Positions 40,701 through 53,600 of a stretch of 64,000 nt of DNA are shown here, piece by piece. The stretch covers positions 50,776,858-50,840,857 of the forward strand of contig OZ024860.1 in the NCBI GenBank assembly GCA_964017155.1. The letters are read 5' to 3'. Source of the DNA: Oasisia sp. SBJ-2009. Taxonomy: Eukaryota; Annelida; Polychaeta; Sabellida; Siboglinidae. Position 1 is the first letter of the stretch. The number at the start of each line of letters is the position of its first letter. The notes beneath the pieces are model-generated. The model was not told the DNA's origin and did no database searches. It was given only the letters and a program-made list of their open reading frames with translations. The translations under genes and the position numbers were made by a program.

Positions 40701-43402
40701 ATATGACAATGTAGCAGCAATAAATCTGACAAAGTAACAGCAATAAATATGACAATGTAACAGCAATAAATATGACAAAGTAACAGCAATAAATATGACA
40801 ATGTAACAGCAATAAATATATATCAATGTAACAGCAATAAATATGACAATGTAACAGCAATAAATATGACAATGTAACAGCAATAAATATGACAATGTAG
40901 CAGCAATAAATCTGACAAAGTAACAGCAATAAATATGACAATGTAGCAGCAATAAATCTGACAAAGTAACAGCAATAAATATGACAATGTAACAGCAATA
41001 AATATGACAATGTAACAGCAATAAATATGACAATGTAGCAGCAATAAATCTGACAAAGTAACAGCAATAAATATGACAATGTAGCAGCAATAAATCTGAC
41101 AAAGTAACAGCAATAAATATGACAATGTAACAGCAATAAATATGACAATGTAGCAGCAATAAATCTGACAAAGTAACAGCAATAAATATGACAATGTAGC
41201 AGCAATAAATCTGACAAAGTAACAGCAATAAATATGACAATGTAACAGCAATAAATATGACAAAGTAACAGCAATAAATATGACAATGTAACAGCAATAA
41301 ATATATATCAATGTAACAGCAATAAATATGACAATGTAACAGCAATAAATATGACAATGTAACAGCAATAAATATGACAATGTAGCAGCAATAAATATGA
41401 CAAAGTAACAGCAATAAATATGACAATGTAACAGCAATAAATATGACAATGTAACAGCAATAAATATGACAATGTAACAGCAATAAATATGACAAAGTAA
41501 CAGCAATAAATATGACAATGTAACAGCAATAAATATGACAATGTATAGCAATAAATGTGGCAAAGTAACAGCAATAAATCTGACAATGTAACAGCAATAA
41601 ATATATATCAATGTAACAGCAATAAATATGACAATGTAACAGCAATAAATATGACAATGTAACAGCAATAAATCTGACCATGTATAGCAATAAATGTGGC
41701 AAAGTAACAGCAATAAATCTGACAATGTAACAGCAATAAATATATATCAATGTAACAGCAATAAATATGACAATGTAACAGCAATAAATATGACAATGTA
41801 ACAGCAATAAATATGACAATGTAGCAGCAATAAATCTGACAAAGTAACAGCAATAAATATGACAATGTAACAGCAATAAATATGACAATGTATAGCAATA
41901 AATGTGGCAAAGTAACAGCAATAAATCTGACAATGTAACAGCAATAAATATATATCAATGTAACAGCAATAAATATGACAATGTATAGCAATAAATATGA
42001 CAATGTAACAGCAATAAATCTGACAATGTAACAGCAATAAATATATATCAATGTAACACCAATAAATATGACAATGTAACAGCAATAAATATGACAATGT
42101 ATAGCAATAAATATGACAATGTAACAGCAATAAATATGACAATGTAACAGCAATAAATATGACAATGTAACAGCAATAAATATGACAATGTATAGCAATA
42201 AATGTGGCAATGTAACAGCAATAAATATGACAATGTAACAGCAATAAATGTGACAATGTATAGCAATAAATATGACAATGTAACAGCAATAAATATGACA
42301 ATGTAACAGCAATAAATATGACAATGTAACAGCAATAAATATGACAATGTATAGCAATAAATGTGGCAAAGTAACAGCAATAAATCTGACAATGTAACAG
42401 CAATAAATATATATCAATGTAACAGCAATAAATATGACAATGTAACAGCAATAAATATGACAATGTAACAGCAATAAATATGACAATGTATAGCAATAAA
42501 TCTGACATAGTAACAGCAATAAATCTGACATGGTTTGGGCTGGGCCACCGAGCGGTGCTGTGTGGTGGGGTGGTGCACTGATGGGCGGTGCTTTTGCAGT
42601 GGCCAATGGCAGGTGTTCACGGGCAATGACGTGGGCGCTCTCATTGGCTGGTGGCTGTGGACGTGTCTTAAGCGGGAGGCTGAGCCTCGTTGTGGTAAGA
42701 GACTGGAGCAGTTTTTATTTTAAACATAATACTTATTCATAGTGTTTAATGGTATTGTTATTCGTAGTTTGTAGTCGTTATTAAAGATGTTACTCGGAAA
42801 TCTCAGAAAAATTAAATTGTTGTGCCATGTGAACACTGAAGTGAGGTAAACTTCTGGGTAGAGAACAGCAGAGAGAACCAGTAGAATGATTGTACATTTG
42901 CAAAATAAACGCAGCTGTTTAATTTGAACTTCCTTTGAAAAATTATGCTGTAACATAATGTCATAGTGGACAATTCTCTCAAGGCCTGGACGCCTGCGTA
43001 AAGTCTGGGGCTTGTTGATCAGCTGACCAGCGGGCAGTCATTGTTGTCCACCATTTTGTCACACAGTGTGTGTGTGTGGGGGGGGGGTCCTTGTGAGGTG
43101 TCTTTGGCCACGTGCAACTTTAACCCTGTTTGATGTGACAATGTATAGTTTCCCACTTGTCAAGAGTGCACAGGGAGGTTGCCTGTTCTCACAGGTAATA
43201 ATTACTACTAGAAAGTTTTCTGAATAAGTTTTGCTGAATCCCAACTTTGTCAGAACCTGGGAATACATCAACATTGAAATGTCAATCAGAAATTAGTTTA
43301 CAAATTGGATATTTTGTTTGCAATCGAGCAATTTTATTGGTGCAACTTACAGATTGCTGACACTATTTTAGGTTTATTTAAATGCAGTCGAATATAATAT
43401 TA

Positions 43403-43434
<32 letters not shown>

Positions 43435-43564
43435 CATATATGTATATATATATATATATCATATATGTATATATATATATATCATATATGTATATATATA
43501 TGTATATATATGTATATATATATATATATACATATATGTATATATATATATATATACATATATG

Positions 43565-43660
<96 letters not shown>

Positions 43661-44573
43661 CATGTATATATATATAATTATAGTCATTAAAATAGTTAAT
43701 CTAGTAAAAGGATATTGTGTAAATAAATGTGTACTAGACATTGTACATTTAGTCTTGGCTGTTATGTTGCATTCAGTGTTGGTGAGTGTCGTTTCGTTTC
43801 ATGTTTGCTAATTACCTAGCTACCTTGGGTGTGGCTTTGGCAGTCTTAAACTGGGCTTCAGCAAATGTTTACTGCACATACTACAATATACTACAGAAAT
43901 GTCATCTTGTTATTGGGTTTTTATAAATGTTGCAGAATTAAAGTAAGTATAAATTTGTCTTTTGTTATATAACATTTTGATGTTTTAGCTGTTAAGTTTG
44001 TGCTGTTATGTTAATATCAGGTTCTTGAGCGTGGTCATGTGATAACAATTACACTTGTGGTTGGAAGCACTGAATGTTTTCGATGATCTAATAATCAACA
44101 CTTGACCTAACAACCAGTACTGGGTAGGTTTGACATGATGTGACATTACTTGCCAAAGTGAAGTTTGCACAGCACATGAATTCCACAGAAAATTACATTG
44201 CAGGCATCAAAATCATAATCGTTGTATTTATCATTATAAAATTGTTGTCCAATGATGTGTTTGGTTTGAAGAAAATTGGCCTTTTTTGGCAAATTTAGAA
44301 ACATTCCCTAAATACTGTTTTATGATGACATTTGTGAGGCCACATTTCTTGATCAATGTTGTTTCCGCAGCGGCTGATGTTTACTGCATTGCAAGTGCGG
44401 TGTCATCCAGCATCCTTAAGTCTCTGGCCGCCAAGGAAGGCTTCACATTTGTAGTGAGTACACCTTGTCCACCTTGTCCACTGTCTCCCTTGTCATCTTT
44501 ATTACACTGACACATCTATTGTCATCTGTGTCTATTTTTCCATAGTCTGTCAGTGTTATAAATAATATATATA

Positions 44574-44607
<34 letters not shown>

Positions 44608-44641
44608 TATATATACAGTGTGTATATATTTATATATATAC

Positions 44642-44679
<38 letters not shown>

Positions 44680-47600
44680 GTATTTTAAACACTTCCAACT
44701 GTAGTGTTGTATAATTATGACACTATGTATCACTGTGGCTGGTTAGGTCAGTACCAGCTGTTCTCTGCCCCTGGCAAATCCCTTTCAAAAACTCATCTTT
44801 TAATGTCAGCCAGTGAAATTGCCCACAAGGGATGTGGTCAGCCTCCGGTCATGCAATATTATATTTTCAGTGATTTCAACTAATGCAACATGCAACGTTT
44901 AAGATGTGAATGGGCCATTATATTGGGATCCCCACCAGTCGTATATCCATCTTTAAATTGGGGCAGGTATTTGCACTGTTCCCAAGGCTGACACAGTAGA
45001 AGAAGAAGAAGAAGAAGAATTTGTTTTTATTTGACCATTATTTAAAAACAATACACACATACACGTTATCCATGTCATACATAAATAATCAGAACAATAC
45101 AAACATAAAAAAATTATAGCAAACATGGTAATAATGCGTATAATTAACAATTACAACCTGGGGTCAGGAGACTCCTCTAAGACCAGGCTAGTCGCTATCG
45201 AGGAGCCACCTATCCGAAAATTTAACGTACATAATAATTTCGTCATCTAGAACAAATTCTTCCAGAAACAAACCAAAAAAATATCACCAAACATACATAA
45301 TATGAAGATGCTTGTGCGCAGCTGACAAGATTATTGTATTACAAGTAGAAAGGCTCTGTTTTTAAATATAAATACTGAATGAAGTTTTTAGGTGGTTTTA
45401 GATTCTTAATTTTGCATACAAACATAGCAGTTTTGTCTAGTGCATATTACTTCATAACTTTGTAAGAAATACAGTTTTACATAATTTACAAATGCCTGAT
45501 TACTATGTGACATAAGTTTTTCTTTCACTATTTCAGGAAGGTTATTTAATAATAGTGGCAAATTATGTCTGAGACATTTTTTTGCAAAATCATGTTTAAT
45601 TTGATAAGTGTATATTTTATTTTATTGTGTCATGACCATGTACCTCATATTTAAACACAAACCTCCAATTTTGTAAATAGCAAGGTAGGTCATTGTGTAG
45701 ATATTTATAGTAAAATTTTAGTTGTTGTAATTTAAGGATGTCATCTACTTTTAATAAGCTAAGTTGTTTGTACAGTGGATCAGTGTGGGAAATGTAGTTA
45801 CTTAAAGTAATAATTCTCAGGGCTTTTTTTTGTAACTTTATTATTCTATTTGATTCAAAGCCCCATGCCATAATGCAGTAATTAATGTGTGGCACTATTA
45901 ATGAATTATATGTTTTCTTAATATCTAGGGGTAAAATATGTTTCAATTTGTTTAAGATTCCCATTTTCTTAGAACACGAATTTGATATTTTTTCAGCGTG
46001 CTTTTTCCAGTTTAAATTTGTATCTATAATTAAACCCAAGAAATTAAATTCCTTAACTTGATCAATATTTATATTGTCTATCTTCAGATTTAATATCTCT
46101 GTATTTTTCTTTTTCTTTTGAAATATCATAAATTTGGATTTTACTACATTTAGTGATAATTTATTAATCTTGAGCCAATCATTTATCTTAACAAGTTCTT
46201 CGTTAATTAAAGATTCTAAATTTCGGTCATGCGTGTTATCACTGAACACATTTAGTGTACTTGACAAAGTTGTGTCGTCTGCATAAATGAGAAAGTTAAA
46301 CATTTGACTTGCTTGTGCAAAATCATTTATGTATATGATGAATAATAGTGGTCCTAAAATTGAACCTTGTGGTACACCTGTTGTTATTGATAACATATTT
46401 GATTTGATATTGTCAATTTCCGTGTATTGTTTACGATTTTCTAGGTAGCTGCTGAATAAGTTGAGATTTGTTCCATGTACACCATAATATTTCAATTTAT
46501 CAATTAAAATTATATGATCAATGGTATCAAAAGCCTTGGAGAGATCTAAATATATATTAATTGGTATTTCATCTTTATCCAGTTGTGTTATTATTCTATC
46601 TATTAATTCTAATGCCGCATATTCTGTTGAATGTTTCGGTCTGAAACCATATTGATGATCAAACAAAAGCCTAGAGTCTCTTAAATAAGATGATAATTGT
46701 TCAAAAGTTATTTTTTCAAGTATTTTTGAAATAGCTGGTAGAAGTGATATGGGCCTATAATTACTGAAAACAGTTTTCTCACCTTTTTTATAAACAGGAA
46801 TTACCTTTGCAATTTTTAGTTTATCAGGGAATATTCCTGTTGTTAATACTTGATTTATTAATAATGTTAAAGATTTGGTTAGTGCTGGTTCAAGAATTTT
46901 TAGTAATTTACTGGAGAGACCATCATATCCACAGCTACTTTTGTTAGGTAAATTGATTATTGTCCTCTTTATAATATCTTCTTCAACATAGCTAAATGTG
47001 AAATTTCTCTCTACTATTTTATTTAGATAATATGTATGTTCACGAGTGCCTTTATATTTTATATTACTTGCCAGATTACTACCTATATTAGTAAAACAAT
47101 CATTAAATTTGTTTACAATTTCTGATTTATCTGTCACAATAGAATCAGAGTCTTTAAAATATTTGGGAAATGATTTGTTAGTTTTATTTCTAGAAAGGAT
47201 TTCATTTATAGTTTTCCAAGTGTTTTTTATATCAAATTTAAAATTATGAAAACATTTATCATAGTAGATTTGTTTTGCTTTACGAAAACTTGTTTTTAAA
47301 ATGCTATTGTACGTTTTTAAATTGACCAATAATATGGCATATTCGGAAGATTCAGGATTAGTGAGTTTTATTTGTTTGTAAAGTTTATCTCTGTATCTTA
47401 TTGAGGTTAGCAGTCCTTGGGTTATCCATGTAGACTTCTTATGCTTGTATTTGTTAAATTTCACTAATTTGCTAGTCATATATTTATTTTTAGCTTGGTT
47501 TATTTCATCTATGATAATATTATAATTATAATTTGGATCAGTATTTGGGTTTGGGTCTAAGTAGTGACCGGCAAAGTCTATTTGTGGCAAAGTATTGTGC

Positions 47601-50600
47601 CCTTGATTGTGAGAATGATTACACTTAGACGTATCCAAACACACACGGTCAATATAATAATAACAGAATACAATGTCTATATTTTGACATGATCAAGATT
47701 CAAGAAGCTCTTTGAAACATTAAAGTAGCATAAAATAAATAAATGTAATTATGTAATCAGGACTGTGGTCGCATGGTAGAGCACCAGATAATCAATTGAG
47801 TGGACGGTGGTTCAATCCTACCTGCTGCCATATCAAAACTTGGGCAATTTCATTCACCTCACATTTGCCTGTGTCTTTCGGAAGAGACACTAAAAGCCGG
47901 TGTTCCCTTCTATCTGGTGTCTATGTCAGGGGATGTAAAAGATCCCACACGGGGTAAATGTGTAACCTATATAGTTGACTCACTAATTCTAGAGAAGGAC
48001 ATCTCTAAAAACCAAGCTCCACAATACTCTAGTCACAAGCATATGGCTAACATAGAGTTATGAGCTAACCCTAAGAAGAAGACTGTAAGCTGTACTGTAG
48101 CATAAAATAAACAAATGTAATTATCTAATCAGGACTGTAAGCTGTACTGTGGCATAAAATAAACAAATGTAATTATCTAATCAGCTGTAAGCTGTACTGT
48201 GGCATAAAATAAACAAATGTAATTATCTAATCAGGACTGTAAGCTGTACTGTAGCATAAAATAAACAAATGTAATTATCTAATCAGGACTGTAAGCTGTA
48301 CTGTGGCATAAAATAAACAAATGTAATTATCTAATGAGGACTATAAGCTGTACTGTAGCATAAAATAAATAAATGTAATTATCTAATCAGGACTGTAAGC
48401 TGTACTGTGGCATAAAATAAATAAATGTAATTATCTAATCAGGACTGTAAGCTGTACTGTGGCATAAAATAAATAAATGTAATTATCTAATCAGGACTGT
48501 AAGCTGTACTGTGGCATAAAATAAACAAATGTAATTATCTAATGAGGACTATAAGCTGTACTGTGGCATAAAATAAATAAATGTAATTATCTAATGAGGA
48601 CTCTAAGCTGTACTGTGGCATAAAATAAATAAATGTAATTATCTAATCAGGACTGTAAGCTGTACTGTGGCATAAAATAAACAAATGTAATTATCTAATG
48701 AGGACTATAAGCTGTACTGTGGCATAAAATAAATAAATGTAATTATCTAATGAGGACTCTAAGCTGTACTGTGGCATAAAATAAATAAATGTAATTATCT
48801 AATCAGGACTCTAAGCTGTACTGGCATACTGCACATGTTCTCTTTACATTAGTGTATGTTATTTGCCTTCAGTTGGTTTGTAAGTATTGTAAAGTTACAA
48901 TAAATTTGATTTGATTGTTGTGTAATACCTGCCCCACTCGTGGCACCAGGAGACTCTGACAGGCTTCAAGTGGATGGGGAACAAGGCCACGGAGCTGATG
49001 GCACAAGGGAAGACCGTCCTGTTTGCCTTCGAGGAAGCTATAGGTAGGGCTTGGAACAGCTGCAGTTTAGCATGACAAATCACAGATTGATATTGCTCTT
49101 ATAAACATTTGAGTGTTGGCAGTAAACATATGCTATATATGATACAAATATTTGGCAAGTTGCGTTCCCGTAACATCAGCGGAAAGTGTCGTCTAAGAGG
49201 TTAACAGTACGTTAAATTATTGAAGCACCAAAATAGTCAGTGTGACAGTAGTCTCGTGTTGATAGTATATTTAGCTTTTGATAGAAATCATTGAAAGTAC
49301 ACTGAACTATTGATAGTGATATTATTTGACAAACCGATGACTTGTGCCCCATTGTCACTGTTGGTAAACATGACTTCCACTTTCATGTTGTGATTTTACG
49401 TATTGTTTATTGACCTAACATTAACAGACATCATCATCATGCTAAGCAGTGTCATTTGTGGATTCACCTTTTAATATTGAAAGAGAGTGACACCCCGGTT
49501 ATTTGTTCTGTCCAAGAGTGACCCACCTATTATATGTTCTGTCCAGTAGTAACCTCCCTATTATTTGTTCTGTCCAATAGTTACCCCCTATTATTTGTTC
49601 TGTCCAATAGTAACCCTCTATTATTTGTTCTGTCCAATAGTGACACCCCTATTATTTGTACTGTCCATTAGTGACACCCCTATTATTATTGTTTCAGTCC
49701 AGTAGTGACACCCCTATTATTTGTTCTGTCCAGTAGTGACACCCCTATTATTTGTTCTGTCCGGTGGTGACACCCCTATTATTTGTTCTGTCCAGTAGTG
49801 ACACCCCTATTATTTGGTCTGTCCGGTAGTGACACCCCTAGTATTTGTACTGTACGGTAGTGACACCCCTATTATCTGTTCTGTCCGGTAGTGACACCCC
49901 TATTATTGTTCCGTCCAGTAGTGACACCCCTATGATTTGTTCCGTCCAGTAGTGACACCCGTATTATTTGTTCCGTTCAGTAGTGACACCCCTATGATTT
50001 GTTCCGTCCAGTAGTGACACCCCTATTATTTGTTCCGTCCAGTAGTGACACCCCTATTATTTGTTCCGTCCAGTAGTGGTACCCCTATTATTTGTTTCGT
50101 CCAGTAGTGACACCCCTATTATTTGCTCCGTCCAGTAGTGACACCCCTATTATTTGTTCCGTCCAGTAGTAACACCCCTATTATTTGTTCTGTCCAGTAG
50201 TGACACCCCTATTATTTGTTCTGACCGGTAGTGACACCCCTATTATTTGTTCTGTCCAGTAGTGACACCCCTATTATTTGTTCTATCCGGTAGTGACCCA
50301 CTATTCTGCCCACTGCAGGGTTCATGTGTGGTACTACAGTACTGGACAAGGATGGGGTCAGTGCAGCCATGGTGATGGCTGAGATGACCGTCTGGCTGGA
50401 CAATCAGGGGCTCAGTCTCAGGCAGAAACTGGACGATATCTACTCCACGTGAGTCATATGTCCATACATACACACCTGTGTCTATATATTCACACCTGTG
50501 ACCATACATTCACACCTGTGTCCATACATACACACCTGTGTGCATACATTCACACCTGTGTCCATACATTCACACCTGTGTGCATACATACACACCTGTG

Positions 50601-53600
50601 TCCATACATACACACCTGTGTCCATACATACACACCTGAGTGCATACATTCACACCTGTGTCCATACATTCACAGCTGTGTCCATACATTCACACCTGTG
50701 ACCATACATACACACCTGTGTCCATACATTCACACCTGTGTCCATACATACACATATGTGTCCATACATTCACACCTGTGACCATACATACACACCTGTG
50801 TGCATACATTCACACCTGTGACCATACATTCACACCTGTGTCCATACATTCATACCTGTGTCCATACATTCACACCTGTGTCCATACATTCACACCTGTG
50901 TCCATACATTCACACCTGTGTCCATACATTCACATCTGTGTCCATACATTCACACCTGTGACCATACATTCACACCTGTGTCCATACATACACATGTGTC
51001 CATACATACACATATGTGTCCATACATTCACACCTGTGTCCATACATACACATGTGTCCATACATTCACACCTGTATCCATACATTCACACCTGTGTCCA
51101 TACATTCACATCTGTGTCCATACATTCACACCTGTGTCCATACATTCACACCTGTGTCCATACATACACATATGTGTCCATACATTCACACCTGTGACCA
51201 TACATACACACCTGTGTCCATACATTCACATCTGTGTCCATACATTCACACCTGTGTCCATACATTCACATCTGTGTCCATACATTCACACCTGTGTCCA
51301 TACATTCACACCTGTGTCCATACATACACATATGTGTCCATACATTCACACCTGTGTCCATACATACACATGTGTCCATACATTCACACCTGTATCCATA
51401 CATTCACACCTGTGTCCATACATTCACATCTGTGTCCATACATTCACACCTGTGTCCATACATTCACACCTGTGTCCATACATACACATATGTGTCCATA
51501 CATTCACACCTGTGACCATACATACACACCTGTGTCCATACATTCACATCTGTGTCCATACATTCACACCTGTGTCCATACATTCACATCTGTGTCCATA
51601 CATTCACACATGTGTCCATACATTCACACCTGTGTCCATACATTCACACCTGTGTCCATACATACACATATGTGTCCATACATTCACACCTGTGTCCATA
51701 CATACACATGTGTCCATACATTCACACCTGTGTCCATACATTCACACCTGTATCCATACATTCACACCTGTGTCCATACATTCACACCTGTGTCCATACA
51801 TGCACACCTGTCCATACATTCACACCTGTCCATACATTCACACCTGTATCCATACATTCACACCTGTATCCATACATTCACACCTGTATCCATACATTCA
51901 CACCTGTTCATACATTCACACCTGTGTCCATACATGCACACCTGTCCATACATTCACACATGTATCCATACATACACACCTGTGTCCATACATTCACACC
52001 TGTGTCCATACATTCACACCTGTCCATACATTCACACCTGTGTCCATACATTCACACCTGTGTCCATACATTCACAACTGTGTTCATACATTCACACCTG
52101 TGTCCATACATTCACACCTGTCCATACATTCACACCTGTCCATACATTCACACCTGTGTCCATACATTCACACCTGTGTCCATACATTCACACCTGTGTC
52201 CATACATTCACACCTGTGTCCATACATTCACACCTGTGTCCATACATTCACAACTGTGTTCATACATTCACACCTGTGTCCATACATTCACACCTGTCCA
52301 TACATTCACACCTGTCCATACATTCACACCTGTGTCCTTACATTCACACCTGTGTCCATACATTCACACCTGTGTCCATACATTCACACCTGTGTCCATA
52401 CATTCACACCTGTATCCATACATTCACACCTGTGTCCATACATTCACACCTGTGTCCATACATGCACACCTGTCCATACATTCACACCTGTCCATACATT
52501 CACACCTGTATCCATACATTCACACCTGTATCCATACATTCACACCTGTATCCATACATTCACACCTGTTCATACATTCACACCTGTGTCCATACATGCA
52601 CACCTGTCCATACATTCACACATGTGTCCATACATACACACCTGTGTCCATACATTCACACCTGTGTCCATACATTCACACCTGTGTCCATACATTCACA
52701 CCTGTGTCCATACATTCACACCTGTATCCATACATTCATACCTGTGTCCATACATGCACACCTGTCCATACATTCACACATGTATCCATACATACACACC
52801 TGTGTCCATGCATTCACACCTGTGTCCATACATTCACACCTGTGTCCATACATTCACACCTGTGTCCATACATTCACACCTGTGTCCCTACATTCACACC
52901 TGTATCCATACATTCACACCTGTATCCATACATTCACACCTGTATCCGTACATTCACACCTGTGTCCATACATTCACACCTGTCCATACATTCACACCTG
53001 TGCCCTTACATTCACACCTGTGTCCATACATTCACACCTGTGCCCTTACATTCACACCTGTGTCCATACATTCACACCTGTGTCCTTTCATTCACACCTG
53101 TGTCCATATATTCACACCTGTGTCCATACATTCACACCTGTGTCCATACATTCACACCTGTATCCATACATTCATACCTGTGTCCATACATGCACACCTG
53201 TCCATACATTCACATATGTATCCATACATACACACCTGTGTCCATACATTCACACCTGTGTCCATACATTCACACCTGTGTCCATACATTCACACCTGTG
53301 TCCATACATGCACACCTGTCCATACATTCACACCTGTCCATACATTCACACCTGTATCCATACATTCACACCTGTATCCATACATTCACACCTGTATCCA
53401 TACATTCACACCTGTATCCATACATTCACACCTGTTCATACATTCACACCTGTGTCCATACATGCACACCTGTCCATACATTCACACATGTATCCATACA
53501 TACACACCTGTGTCCATACATTCACACCTGTGTCCATACATTCACACCTGTGTCCATACATTCACACCTGTGTCCATACATTCACACCTGTGTCCATACA

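Noticed and set aside
40282..42606. Minus-strand open frames up to 546 codons ([19 protein letters not shown], apparently hydrophobic)
   Set aside because: Produced by the 23-bp array lacking stops. The apparent membrane segments are a composition effect.
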